The notes under the pieces were generated by a model, which searched no databases, was not told where the DNA came from, and worked only from the letters and a program-made list of their open reading frames with translations. The position numbers were made by a program, and so were the translations under genes. Of a stretch of 64,000 bases of DNA, positions 27,974-37,118 are shown in pieces. Origin of the DNA: Chryseotalea sanaruensis (GTDB lineage: Bacteria; Bacteroidota; Bacteroidia; Cytophagales; Cyclobacteriaceae); NCBI RefSeq assembly GCF_003990915.1, contig NZ_BHXQ01000001.1:427402-491401 (forward strand). Reading direction: 5' to 3'. Each line of letters opens with the position of its first letter. Positions within the stretch are counted from its first letter, which is position 1.

Positions 27974-29215
27974 ATGAATTTCATTTATAACCTGTCGATT
28001 AAAGTCATTTCAGGTCTTTTTGCCATTGCCTCTATTTTCAACTATAAAGCTAAGCTATTTGTAAATGGCCGAAAAGGCTTAATCAAAAAGATTAGTGCAG
28101 AACTAATGCAGAACACAGCCCCGGTACTCTGGATTCACTGTGCTTCTCTAGGTGAGTTTGAACAAGGAAGACCTATTATTGAAGCTTTTAAGAGGGAGTT
28201 GCCTACATATAAAGTGCTACTAACATTTTTCTCCCCATCTGGATATGAAGTAAGAAAAAAATATGCTTTGGCTGATTGGGTTTACTATTTACCCATGGAT
28301 TCAAAAAGTAATGCCTGCCAATTCGTTGATATAGTAAAACCTACGCTGACAATTTTTGTAAAATATGAGTTCTGGTTTCATTATAGTAACGAACTGCACA
28401 AACGATCAATTCCATTGATATCAGTTGCCTCCATCTTCAGAAAAGATCAGTTATTCTTTAAATCTTACGGAAGCTTTTACAGGAGTATATTAACCAAGTT
28501 TTCCTATTTTTTTGTTCAGAATCAATTATCTCAGGATTTATTAAAGAATATTGGTTTAACAAATGTGTCTATTGCCGGTGATACTCGTTTTGATAGAGTA
28601 AATGCTGTTGCTAATTCTTCAGAACCACTTCCAATTGTTTTGAATTTTAAGAATGATACAAAGTTAATGGTAGTTGGAAGTGCCTGGCCGGAAGATATGG
28701 AGGTATTGTCTCCTTTTATTAATGAACAAGGTTCAAAGCTTAAATTTATTATTGCACCACATGAGATCAGTGAGCCTTCATTAAAACAGATTGAATCTCA
28801 ATTAGCACAAAAGTATATACGTTATTCACAGGCTACTTCAGACATAGAACAATTTAATGTGCTTATTATTGATAATATAGGTTTATTATCAAGACTGTAT
28901 AGATATGGTGAGTTTGCTTTTATAGGCGGAGCGTATGGAAAAGGTTTACACAATATTTTGGAAGCAGCTTGTTATGGAATCCCTGTATTTTTTGGCAACA
29001 AAAATTTCGAGAAATTTCAGGAAGCAAAAGATTTAATTAACAGGGGAGGAGCATTCGATATTGCTGATTATAGTGACCTGCTGACTAAATATGAAATGGT
29101 GAACGTTCCTGAAAACTTTTTGCTTGCTTGCGAAGTAACCAAATCGTATGTTCAGGAAAACCTGGGTGCAACTGATAAGATTATGAAATACTGCCATTCA
29201 ATTATCAAAGTATGA
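27974..29215 (+). CDS. waaA: 3-deoxy-D-manno-octulosonic acid (Kdo) transferase
   Basis: 413 aa. An N-terminal anchor helix is followed by the GT30 pattern: WIHCASLGEFEQGRPI with the catalytic Glu, FFSPSGYE, LPMDS, VKYEFWFHY, and in the second half IAPHEI, FIGGAYGKGLHNILEAA. This is the layout of KdtA/WaaA, which adds Kdo to lipid A precursors at the inner face of the inner membrane. It shows that the organism makes Kdo-containing lipopolysaccharide. The last four bases overlap the rsgA start (ATGA), so the pair is probably co-transcribed. Confidence 0.93.
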   Translation: MNFIYNLSIKVISGLFAIASIFNYKAKLFVNGRKGLIKKISAELMQNTAPVLWIHCASLGEFEQGRPIIEAFKRELPTYKVLLTFFSPSGYEVRKKYALADWVYYLPMDSKSNACQFVDIVKPTLTIFVKYEFWFHYSNELHKRSIPLISVASIFRKDQLFFKSYGSFYRSILTKFSYFFVQNQLSQDLLKNIGLTNVSIAGDTRFDRVNAVANSSEPLPIVLNFKNDTKLMVVGSAWPEDMEVLSPFINEQGSKLKFIIAPHEISEPSLKQIESQLAQKYIRYSQATSDIEQFNVLIIDNIGLLSRLYRYGEFAFIGGAYGKGLHNILEAACYGIPVFFGNKNFEKFQEAKDLINRGGAFDIADYSDLLTKYEMVNVPENFLLACEVTKSYVQENLGATDKIMKYCHSIIKV

Positions 29216-30126
29216 AAGGGCTGGTGCTAAAATCTACGGGCAGTTGGTATTTGTTATTGGGTGAGGATAATAAACGTTATCAGGCGAGGATACGTGGTAA
29301 GCTCAGGCTCGAAGGGATTAAAGAAACCAATCCTGTGGCCGTTGGTGACTATGTTATGTTTGATATTGAAGGTGAGGAGGGGATAATTTCAGATATTGTT
29401 GATCGTGAAAATTACATAGCCAGACAGTCTGTAAAAAAAACTGGGCATTCTCATATTCTTGCTGCCAATGTGGATCAAGCTTTGTTGGTGGTAACATTAG
29501 CTTTTCCCAGAACTTCATTAGGCTTTATTGACCGTTTTATTGTTTCCGCTGAGTCGTTCAGAATTCCTCAGGTAATTGTATTTAATAAATCAGATCTTTT
29601 AACTGAAGAACAGCAAGCAGAAGCGGAGGATCTTATGAAACTTTATCAGCGCCTAGACATACGTTGCCTGCAGACCTCCGCAACCAAAGCTGATCAACCA
29701 GAATTAGAAAAATTGCTACAGCATAAAAAGACGCTTATTTCTGGCCATTCAGGTGTTGGTAAGTCAACATTGATTAACCAACTCTCGAAAAACATTCAGC
29801 AAAAGACAAGCGAGATTTCTGATTTCTCAGCTAAAGGAACACACACTACCACCTTTGCAGAAATGTTTCAGTTAAATGAACATACGTTTATCATTGATAC
29901 ACCAGGTATTAAAGAACTAGGCTTAGTAAATATGGAGCCTGAAGAACTCTCTGATTATTTTGTAGAGATGCGCGCACTCCGATCGTCTTGTAAATTTGGT
30001 GGGCGTTGCTTGCACATCAATGAACCGAAATGTGCAGTGCGTGAGGCGGTCACTAACGGAGCTATTGCGCAAAGTCGGTATGATAGTTATTTGAGTATGG
30101 TAAGAGGAGATGATAATAGGAAGTAG
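29212..30126 (+). CDS. rsgA: Small ribosomal subunit biogenesis GTPase RsgA
   Basis: 304 aa. An N-terminal OB domain (about 1-70) is followed by a circularly permuted GTPase: G4 NKSD near residue 121 comes before G1 GHSGVGKST near 177, then G2 GTHTTTF and G3 DTPGIKELG. The C-terminal zinc knuckle has the Cys/His set in CKFGGRCLHINEPKC. RsgA acts late in 30S subunit maturation. It overlaps waaA by four bases. Confidence 0.96.
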   Translation: MKGLVLKSTGSWYLLLGEDNKRYQARIRGKLRLEGIKETNPVAVGDYVMFDIEGEEGIISDIVDRENYIARQSVKKTGHSHILAANVDQALLVVTLAFPRTSLGFIDRFIVSAESFRIPQVIVFNKSDLLTEEQQAEAEDLMKLYQRLDIRCLQTSATKADQPELEKLLQHKKTLISGHSGVGKSTLINQLSKNIQQKTSEISDFSAKGTHTTTFAEMFQLNEHTFIIDTPGIKELGLVNMEPEELSDYFVEMRALRSSCKFGGRCLHINEPKCAVREAVTNGAIAQSRYDSYLSMVRGDDNRK

Positions 30127-30148
30127 TTGTTATCTTCTAGTGAATTTT

Positions 30149-30976
30149 TCAAGTGACTGTATATACGATCAGGAATAAAAAAAAACGGTACAGCAAGTGT
30201 GTAAAAATGAAAAACCCTATAGTCAGTGGTAGATAAAGTGACGTGGCCCACCATTTTCTTTTGTATACTTTGCTTATGGCTTTCCAGGTATAGATTAAAA
30301 TAGCAGCTCCGAAAAAAAATTTAATGCCTGAAAGCAAACCAGTGGAAAGAAAAGATAATAAGTGCCTATCAATAGCAAGTACCAAACCTACAGAAAGGGC
30401 AATCAGTAAGATGAAACCAAGAAGGTGTAAGGCAAATAAAAAATTGTCAGCATAAAAATACTTATTCCTATAGAAGAGTAAGAATAGAAAAACTGCCATT
30501 ATTGGAATATGAAATATGATTAAGCTGTTAGCATATACAGCGCTCTTTTTATTGTAAACTTCTGAGTAAGCTTCAAGTGAAATGTTTTTAGTAGCTAGTT
30601 TATTTATAACCATTTCATTGGCGAAGCCACGATAAGGCGAAAAATGCGTTTGCTCATACAAGGTTTGATTAAAGTCTGAAAAGGGCGTGTACCAGAAATA
30701 GAAAAGATTGATTAGTAGAAAAAGTGAAAAGGGAGGCATCCATCTTTTGCGTCTGCCCTCTATCATGTCAATAGTTAGCTTGCCAGGTTTTGTAAATAAT
30801 GTCCAGATGTTTTTTAAGAAATTATTTTCCAAAAAGAATGCTGAGCCAAAAAACTGAAATATGAAATGTTTTAGCGTTCGCTCTTCTGGTTCGAGAATTT
30901 TTTGTCCGCATGCATGACAGAATTTGCCATGAAGTGTTGTATTGCAGTTCAAGCAGTAAGTGACTGATTTAGTCAT
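30149..30976 (-). CDS. DUF3667-type membrane protein with zinc ribbon (second copy)
   Basis: 275 aa. It has the same layout as the protein at 5585: N-terminal C-x2-C-x8-C-x2-C (Cys8, 11, 20, 23), the shared FxEN/GxF-type segment (FFLENNFLKNIWTLFTKPGK), WMPPFSLFLLINLFYFW and several hydrophobic helices. Function unknown. Here it is the last gene of a minus-strand run and overlaps the upstream glycosyltransferase by 8 bp, so it is translated in the context of an envelope-type operon. Confidence 0.78.
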   Translation of the reverse strand: MTKSVTYCLNCNTTLHGKFCHACGQKILEPEERTLKHFIFQFFGSAFFLENNFLKNIWTLFTKPGKLTIDMIEGRRKRWMPPFSLFLLINLFYFWYTPFSDFNQTLYEQTHFSPYRGFANEMVINKLATKNISLEAYSEVYNKKSAVYANSLIIFHIPIMAVFLFLLFYRNKYFYADNFLFALHLLGFILLIALSVGLVLAIDRHLLSFLSTGLLSGIKFFFGAAILIYTWKAISKVYKRKWWATSLYLPLTIGFFIFTHLLYRFFLFLIVYTVT

Positions 30977-31826
30977 ATTGCATTTTATTATTTTCTTGAA
31001 ACAATTTGAAGTAAAGCCAAACTAACTGCCAGTTTAGAAGGCGAATATTCATCCTTATCTCGTATTTTATTCTTCTGTTTAATGCCTGTTTTTCTTCATC
31101 TGCTCTATTAAGACACATTATTTTTTTACAAATAAGATAAGTGCTGTATTGGTGGTTAGAGCGTAAAGAAAATTGCTTGTGCGACAAAGAGCCCGGTACA
31201 ACTCTCCGTTTTATAAGCGCTTCAGATGAATAACAGTATTTCCATTTGCGTGAAGACCGGATCCATAAGTCGAAGTCTTCATAACTAAGTTCTTCATCGT
31301 AACCGTTCAACTCCTGAATTAATGCTTTGCGAAACATCATGGTAGGGGAACAGATGAAATAGCGTTCAATTAAATCTTTATAAATGTCCCCATGTGGAAT
31401 ACTTTCGTGAGGAAATTTGTCTGAATGAAGACCAAGCTGCCTACCTTCAGCATTAATGATTATAGCATCACTAAATTGTAGACCATAATCTTCTCCGCAT
31501 TTTTCTAAGGTATCCAGCCCTTTTTTAATCCTTTCAGGGAGTAACACATCATCCGCAGCCAAATCAATTATAAAATCACCATTTGCACTTGCTAAAGCAA
31601 TATTTAAGGCTTTGCAACTGCCTACATTTTCGGAAAGACTGATGTATTGTATACCAGGATGTTGACTTACAAATTCTGTGATCACTTTTTGACTGCCATC
31701 AGTACTGGCATCGTCAACAATAATCAGCTGTATATTGGTATACGTTTGTTGCAAGACCGATTGTAGTGCCTCTTTAACAAAAGCTTTATGGTTATGACAA
31801 AGACAAATAACAGAAACCAGTTGCAT
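30969..31826 (-). CDS. Glycosyltransferase family 2
   Basis: 285 aa. It begins with a GT-A fold: VSVICLCHNHKAFVKEAL, LIIVDDASTDGSQ for nucleotide-sugar binding, and DLAADDVLLPERI as the metal-binding DxD-like region, then YDEELSYEDFDLW as the acceptor-side ED motif. It should add a sugar to a cell-surface glycan or lipid on the cytoplasmic side. The acceptor is unknown. It starts two bases after the FemAB-like gene and overlaps the DUF3667 gene by 8 bp. Confidence 0.88.
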   Translation of the reverse strand: MQLVSVICLCHNHKAFVKEALQSVLQQTYTNIQLIIVDDASTDGSQKVITEFVSQHPGIQYISLSENVGSCKALNIALASANGDFIIDLAADDVLLPERIKKGLDTLEKCGEDYGLQFSDAIIINAEGRQLGLHSDKFPHESIPHGDIYKDLIERYFICSPTMMFRKALIQELNGYDEELSYEDFDLWIRSSRKWKYCYSSEALIKRRVVPGSLSHKQFSLRSNHQYSTYLICKKIMCLNRADEEKQALNRRIKYEIRMNIRLLNWQLVWLYFKLFQENNKMQYD

Positions 31827-31828
31827 AC

Positions 31829-32755
31829 TCAGTCATCAAGTTTCTTTTGGAATGTAAATTTAGTATTATGGGTTGCGCCAAGATGTTGTTTAAAAGCAAG
31901 TAAATTGAAATTAGGTTTACCCTGTAAAGTAGCTGTTCCAAGATCAAGTATCTTGATTTTGTTTTGAAAGCTGTAGTGGTAAATCCCTTCTATCAACATA
32001 ACCACTGGACTTACTTTTTTATAAGCAGGGTTGTGATCATAATAAAAAGTATAGAGAATAGTTGGACTTACTTTTATGGCAATACAAGCAGCTACATATT
32101 CTTTGTTAAGTTTTATCGCAAAAAGCTGCAGTGCACCAGGTATTGTTGCTAGTAGCTTTTTTAGCTCTTTCAATGGCATCGATAATGCGTATTGCTTCTC
32201 CGTTCTACAGGCTTCAATGAAGTTATATACTTCTGTAAGTTTATTCGATTTTAATATTTCGAAAGTAAAATTCTCCTTTTTGGCTTGCTTGAGTTTGCGC
32301 TTTTCCCAGGCGTGCAGTTTAGATTCATAATTATCCGTGTCTACCAATATTAGATTGGCTGCTTCGGCATTAACAATAGAGAAACCAAGATTAAGGAGCA
32401 AGGTGTTAACGATAGCATTATTGCCTGGCTGATAACCATCAGGACTTTGCTTAATAGAAAGCTCCCTAATTCCTTTCGCTTTTAAATCGTTAACAATATA
32501 TTGGACAAAATCATGAAGTACTATAGCATCCAGTCCTGCAACAAACTCAATCGAACCAAATGGTGCTTTTAGTGGAGAGGATGCTTTTTGTTTTTCAAGG
32601 TGCAGCCATACAAAAGCTACGCAGTCCTTATTTTTATCCATTGCATAATAACATTTCCAACCGTCTTTTGATTGAAGCTGGACGTGATTATAAGTATTGA
32701 ATAAAAATTGGGCTGCAGGTTTGTAGTTACCCGAATGGAATGTGAAATTTTTCAA
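31829..32755 (-). CDS. FemAB/GNAT-like acyltransferase
   Basis: 308 aa with two related halves of GNAT-like folds, as in FemAB and peptidoglycan-bridge or lipid aminoacyl transferases: FGSIEFVAGLDAIVLHDFVQYI in the first half, and CRTEKQYALSMP, QLFAIKLNKEYVAACIAIK and ILDLGTATLQGKPN in the second. The gene begins with TTG directly after the TAA of the preceding gene, because the next in-frame ATG is 38 codons later and would cut the first domain. The substrate is unknown; neighbouring glycosyltransferase suggests a surface polymer. Confidence 0.7.
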   Translation of the reverse strand: MKNFTFHSGNYKPAAQFLFNTYNHVQLQSKDGWKCYYAMDKNKDCVAFVWLHLEKQKASSPLKAPFGSIEFVAGLDAIVLHDFVQYIVNDLKAKGIRELSIKQSPDGYQPGNNAIVNTLLLNLGFSIVNAEAANLILVDTDNYESKLHAWEKRKLKQAKKENFTFEILKSNKLTEVYNFIEACRTEKQYALSMPLKELKKLLATIPGALQLFAIKLNKEYVAACIAIKVSPTILYTFYYDHNPAYKKVSPVVMLIEGIYHYSFQNKIKILDLGTATLQGKPNFNLLAFKQHLGATHNTKFTFQKKLDD

Positions 32756-33235
32756 TTAGTAGGGTATGCCTAACTTTTTATAAATAAAATGCATAAGCCA
32801 TGCGGGGCCAACCAATAAAAATTGAAGGTCCTTAAAAAACGAAGGTTTCTTCCCTTCCACTTTATGTCCATAGAATTGCCCTATCCAGGCAACAACAAAA
32901 ATAATGATACTAACCATCCACAGTGGAGCAATATCAAAAGACACTATGACTTTAGCCAAATAGAGACAAAGCAAAGCGAATAGCACCATGCCAATGCTTA
33001 AGGGGATGGAGAGCGAAACATAATAAGCTGTAACTACAATCAACGTAACGGTTGCCCAGTTGGCATAAACATTTCCCTCACCAAGAAATGATTGTACAAA
33101 GCCAGACGGGATCGATGCAATCAGACCAATAATGCTGAAGAAAATAAGCGGCACACAAATCCAGTGAATGGTTTTGTTGGTTGCATTCTGATGGCTTTCT
33201 CCATATTCAGAAAGGAGTTGATCTATCTTTCTCAT
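32756..33235 (-). CDS. Mpo1-like (DUF962) membrane protein
   Basis: 159 aa with four hydrophobic helices. Motifs HQNATNKTIHWICVP near residues 15-29 and VAWIGQFYGHKVEGKKPS supply the conserved His residues of the DUF962/Mpo1 family. Yeast Mpo1 is an Fe(II)-dependent dioxygenase that shortens 2-hydroxy fatty acids in phytosphingosine breakdown. Bacteroidota make sphingolipids, so a similar role is possible but untested. It ends one base before the FemAB-like start. Confidence 0.85.
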   Translation of the reverse strand: MRKIDQLLSEYGESHQNATNKTIHWICVPLIFFSIIGLIASIPSGFVQSFLGEGNVYANWATVTLIVVTAYYVSLSIPLSIGMVLFALLCLYLAKVIVSFDIAPLWMVSIIIFVVAWIGQFYGHKVEGKKPSFFKDLQFLLVGPAWLMHFIYKKLGIPY

Positions 33236-33270
33236 AGTATTCGTATTTGAATGGTACTAAGATAATAAAA

Positions 33271-33780
33271 CTAGGCTTTGGTTTTTACTTTTGCCCAATC
33301 CTTTACCTGCCAAAAAACTTTACCTGTAGTCAAGTGATTTCCTTTGCTATCGTGAATCTTCACTTCGCAGGGAATAATAACAGATTCTTGTTGCATTAAT
33401 GGCTGATAGATTTTTTCTTTCAACCATTCTTCAGAAATGCTAAACGAAGCAAAGGCATCCATTTTACCCTGGTAGTGGTAGTCCATTTCAAGTCGTTGCA
33501 TGATTAAGCGGTATTTTTTCGCATCAAGTCGTGAAATCAATAAAAAGCCAGTTGTAAATTCAGATACAGTGGCCATAGCGCAGGCATGTATCCCACGTAT
33601 ATGGTTAAAATTTTTTCTTCTATAAGGTAGTAGTGTTTTTAAACTGTAATCGTTAACCTCAACAATTTTGAAACCATGTGGCTTATTAAAAGGTATCATC
33701 CGGTCGAGTGCAAAATTGAGTATACCTCGATAGAATGATGATGTTTTTGCTTTTTCGACTAACTTATTGGGGTCTAACAT
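33271..33780 (-). CDS. DUF4442 family protein, hotdog thioesterase-like
   Basis: 169 aa. The sequence IPFNKPHGFKIVEVNDY, the stretch RKNFNHIRGIHACAMATVSEF and the following strands fit DUF4442, a hotdog-fold family related to acyl-CoA thioesterases (YiiD C-terminal type). HIRGIHACA resembles the HxGxxxxL/A active-site helix of hotdog proteins. It is first in the minus-strand run down to 30149. Acyl-CoA or acyl-carrier handling is likely; the substrate is unknown. Confidence 0.78.
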   Translation of the reverse strand: MLDPNKLVEKAKTSSFYRGILNFALDRMIPFNKPHGFKIVEVNDYSLKTLLPYRRKNFNHIRGIHACAMATVSEFTTGFLLISRLDAKKYRLIMQRLEMDYHYQGKMDAFASFSISEEWLKEKIYQPLMQQESVIIPCEVKIHDSKGNHLTTGKVFWQVKDWAKVKTKA

Positions 33781-33902
33781 AGTGCTTAATTGATTTGGGT
33801 AAGTTAAGGGAAATTCTGTTTTTGCATCCTTAAATTTTCCATTTTAAATAATCTTCCTGATTCTTAGAACCAATCAGGAAGAAGGATTCAATGTTAACTA
33901 TT

Positions 33903-35015
33903 ATGAAAAAAGTAATCGTTTTGGGTGCAGGTTTGGTTGGCAAAGTAATGGCAGCTGACCTGGCTAAATCATTTGATGTAACAGCAGTAGATTATAGTCA
34001 GGATGCACTAAATGAAGCCGCCAAGCTTGCGGTTAAAACCAAGCAAGCAGATCTTTCTAATTTGACAGAACTGAGCCAACTACTAAAACCTTTCGATCTG
34101 GTTGTAGGAGCGGTGCCGGGTTTTATGGGATTCAATATTGCTAAAACTGTTATTGAAGCAGGCAAAAATATGGTCGATATTTCCTTTTTTCCTGAAGATC
34201 CATTTTTGCTAGATGATTTAGCGAAGAAACATGGGGTAACCATAGTAACAGACTGTGGAGTGGCTCCGGGAATGGGCAACATCATTTTGGGCTATCATAA
34301 TAAGCGCATGCAAATTCAGCAATACGAATGCCTGGTTGGTGGTTTGCCGCTGGTGCGCGAATGGCCCTACGAATATAAAGCTGTGTTTTCACCAATAGAC
34401 GTTATTGAAGAATATATTCGTCCGGCCCGCTATGTACAAAATGGTGCGCTGGTTGTTAAAGAGGCTTTGTCAGATCCGGAACTTGTTCATTTTGATGATG
34501 TTGGCACACTTGAGTCCTGGAATTCCGATGGACTTCGATCTCTAATCAGAACTATGCCGAATATTCCCAATATGATTGAAAAGACTTTGCGTTATCCGGG
34601 GTGTATTGAATACCTGCGGGTACTACGCGAGACAGGTCTTTTCTCTTACGAAGAAATTGATGTGAAAGGTATTAAAGTAAGACCGGTAGATGTAATGGCT
34701 AAGCTGTTATTTCCAAAGTGGAAATTAAAACCAGGTGAAGAAGAGTTTACTGTAATGCGCATTGTAATGGAAGGTGAAGAAGCAGGGGTGAAAAAGCGTT
34801 ATCAATACAATTTGCTAGATCGGACTAATAATGGAACCTTATCGATGGCGCGCACTACCGGCTATACTTGCACAGCCGTTGTACACCTGATAGCAGATGG
34901 TAGTTATAGTCGTAAAGGCATTAGTCCTCCAGAGTTTTTAGGAGAAGAAAAAGCACATTTTGACTTCATTTTAAGCTATTTGAAGGAGCGGGAGGTTCAT
35001 TATTCAATCTCCTGA
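33903..35015 (+). CDS. Saccharopine dehydrogenase family protein (LYS9-like), copy 1
   Basis: 370 aa from the ATG at 33903; a Met four codons upstream is possible. The Rossmann fold begins VIVLGAGLVGKVMAADL (GxGxxG) and is followed by DCGVAPGMGNIILGY, the conserved catalytic-domain entry of saccharopine reductases, then CLVGGLPLVREWPYEYKAVFS. The C-terminal part carries the ARTTGYTCTAVVHL segment. Such proteins reduce or oxidise saccharopine in lysine metabolism, or act in related amine condensation. A distant paralogue is at 55557. There are no adjacent lysine genes. Confidence 0.85.
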   Translation: MKKVIVLGAGLVGKVMAADLAKSFDVTAVDYSQDALNEAAKLAVKTKQADLSNLTELSQLLKPFDLVVGAVPGFMGFNIAKTVIEAGKNMVDISFFPEDPFLLDDLAKKHGVTIVTDCGVAPGMGNIILGYHNKRMQIQQYECLVGGLPLVREWPYEYKAVFSPIDVIEEYIRPARYVQNGALVVKEALSDPELVHFDDVGTLESWNSDGLRSLIRTMPNIPNMIEKTLRYPGCIEYLRVLRETGLFSYEEIDVKGIKVRPVDVMAKLLFPKWKLKPGEEEFTVMRIVMEGEEAGVKKRYQYNLLDRTNNGTLSMARTTGYTCTAVVHLIADGSYSRKGISPPEFLGEEKAHFDFILSYLKEREVHYSIS

Positions 35016-35073
35016 GCAATCATATTTTTTGTATCTTCAAGCCTTTATTTTGTTCATTTGACCTTATTTTTTC

Positions 35074-36531
35074 ATGACTGAAACCAAGCGTGTTCCTGCT
35101 CTTTGGCAGGCTCTCATCCCCATAGCTGTTCTGGTGTTATTATTGGCGGTTAATGTGATCATTTTTGGAGTTGATGCAACGGGAGGTCCCAATCAGGTGG
35201 CCATGGTAATTGCAGCGGGTGTTGCGGGTTTATTCTCTATTAGTCTTGGTTATAAATGGTCGGAAATTGAACATAGCATTGTTAAAAGCATAAGCTCCGC
35301 GATGGCAGCTATTCTTATTTTGATGGTTATTGGCGCTTTGGCCGGTACATGGTTACTAAGCGGAATAGTGCCAGCCATGATTTATTACGGTCTTAAAATT
35401 TTGAATCCAACCATCTTCTTATTTGCAGCAACCATTGTTTGCTGTATTGTTTCGGTAGCAACCGGTAGCTCGTGGAGCACAGTAGCAACAGTGGGTATTG
35501 CATTATTAGGCATTGGAAAAACCCTTGGAATTTCTGAGCCCCTGGTTGCGGGAGCCATTATTTCTGGGGCCTATTTTGGCGATAAAATGTCGCCATTGTC
35601 GGACACGACCAACCTAGCGCCCGCTATGGCTGGCACAGATTTATTCACGCACATCAAGTATATGATGTACACCACGTTCCCTACACTGTTAATTACTTTG
35701 ATAGTTTTCTTTATATGGGGTTTTACTTTAGATACAACTAATACAGCTACAGAAACGGAAGCTGTTTTGAAGGCTATTGATTCAGCTTTTAATTTAAATC
35801 CCATACTCTTTGTAGTTCCGGCCATCGTTATTTTTATGATTATAAAGAAGGTACCTGCATTACCTGCTCTACTGGTTGGTTCTTTATTGGGCGGTATTTT
35901 CGCTATAATTTTTCAACCACATATAGTTAATCAGGTTTCGGGGATCACAACAGATTTTGCTAAATCATCTTTTCTGGCAGTAATGAAGTCAATGTCAATC
36001 AGTACCTCAATTCAAACTGACAATGCCATGATTTCAGGCTTACTCTCATCAAAAGGTATGTATGGCATGATGAATACTATCTGGTTGATTATTTGCGCCA
36101 TGATGTTCGGAGGAGTAATGGAATCTTGTGGTATGTTACGTGTTATCGCTGAACGCATCATCCTGTTTGCACACTCTACTGGCTCGCTGGTGGCATCTAC
36201 GGCTGCGACTTGTATATTCTTCAACCTTACCGCATCCGATCAATACATGGCCATTGCTGTGCCAGGTAGAATGTTTGCCGAGACCTACCGCAAGCGCGGA
36301 CTTAAACCAGAGGTGTTGAGCAGAACACTGGAAGATTCAGGCACTGTTACTTCTGTGCTGATACCTTGGAATACCTGTGGAGCTACGCAATCAAGCGTGT
36401 TGGGAGTTTCAACGTGGGCCTATGCGCCTTTCGCAATTTTTTGTTACATCAGTCCGCTCATGACGGTGCTGCAGGCATATTTGAATTTTAAGATCAGACG
36501 GTTTAGTGATGATGGGGCAAAACAAGCTTAA
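35074..36531 (+). CDS. Na+/H+ antiporter, NhaC family
   Basis: 485 aa with about 11-12 hydrophobic helices. Conserved NhaC segments are present: GALAGTWLLSGIVPAMIYYG, ATGSSWSTVATVGIAL, GAYFGDKMSPLSDTTNLAP and EDSGTVTSVLIPWNTCG. Acidic residues in FGDKMSPLSDTTN are typical for ion binding. It exchanges Na+ for H+ at the inner membrane. The last 23 bases overlap the next gene. Confidence 0.93.
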   Translation: MTETKRVPALWQALIPIAVLVLLLAVNVIIFGVDATGGPNQVAMVIAAGVAGLFSISLGYKWSEIEHSIVKSISSAMAAILILMVIGALAGTWLLSGIVPAMIYYGLKILNPTIFLFAATIVCCIVSVATGSSWSTVATVGIALLGIGKTLGISEPLVAGAIISGAYFGDKMSPLSDTTNLAPAMAGTDLFTHIKYMMYTTFPTLLITLIVFFIWGFTLDTTNTATETEAVLKAIDSAFNLNPILFVVPAIVIFMIIKKVPALPALLVGSLLGGIFAIIFQPHIVNQVSGITTDFAKSSFLAVMKSMSISTSIQTDNAMISGLLSSKGMYGMMNTIWLIICAMMFGGVMESCGMLRVIAERIILFAHSTGSLVASTAATCIFFNLTASDQYMAIAVPGRMFAETYRKRGLKPEVLSRTLEDSGTVTSVLIPWNTCGATQSSVLGVSTWAYAPFAIFCYISPLMTVLQAYLNFKIRRFSDDGAKQA

Positions 36532-37117
36532 CGAGGACAATATTTTTACCAATTCCATAACGCACGAAGAGATACAGACTTTACCACTTCAGGCGTTTAA
36601 GGGTCACGTTTCTGTTATTACAGATCCTGTAAAACTTACGCGGTCACTAAAGGAGATGGAAAAAGCCATCCATTTGGGTTTTGATACAGAGACCAGACCT
36701 GCTTTTGTAAAAGGACAGCGATATAATGTTGCACTCTTACAGTTTGCCACAGAGGAGAGGGTCTGGCTGGTTCGCTTACAGCAAACTGGTTTTATTCCTG
36801 AACTCAGAGCTTTTCTAGAGAATACAAATGTGCAAAAGGTAGGTGTGGGATTAAGAGATGATTTAAATGCTTTACAGCGCTTGCAACCCTTTTCACCCGG
36901 TGGTTTTGTAGAGCTTACCCAACTTACCAGACAAGTAGGTGTAGAAGTTGAGAGTGTAAAAAAACTAACTGGCCTTCTTTTGGGTTTTAGAATATCAAAG
37001 AGTGCACAAACTTCCAATTGGGAGGCACCAACGCTTACCGAAAAGCAAATAGAGTATGCTGCAACGGATGCCTGGGTGTGTTTACAGATGTATAGAAAAA
37101 TTGAACAGCGATTATAA
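36509..37117 (+). CDS. 3'-5' exonuclease, RNase D/WRN-like DEDDy type
   Basis: 202 aa from the ATG at 36509 (a GTG at 36506 and an ATG at 36512 are neighbours). The three exonuclease motifs are visible: [10 protein letters not shown] (Exo I, Asp and Glu), [11 protein letters not shown] (Exo II, Asp) and [13 protein letters not shown] (Exo III, YxxxD). It is a single-domain protein without the HRDC domains of RNase D. It trims DNA or RNA 3' ends; the natural substrate is unclear. It overlaps nhaC and is followed one base later by menG. Confidence 0.9.
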   Translation: MMGQNKLNEDNIFTNSITHEEIQTLPLQAFKGHVSVITDPVKLTRSLKEMEKAIHLGFDTETRPAFVKGQRYNVALLQFATEERVWLVRLQQTGFIPELRAFLENTNVQKVGVGLRDDLNALQRLQPFSPGGFVELTQLTRQVGVEVESVKKLTGLLLGFRISKSAQTSNWEAPTLTEKQIEYAATDAWVCLQMYRKIEQRL

Positions 37118-37118
37118 C

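Noticed and set aside
37056..37118. Longer N-terminus for the menaquinone methyltransferase
   Set aside because: The extra 21 codons lie inside the exonuclease gene and do not resemble the family N-terminus; the ATG at 37119 fits better.
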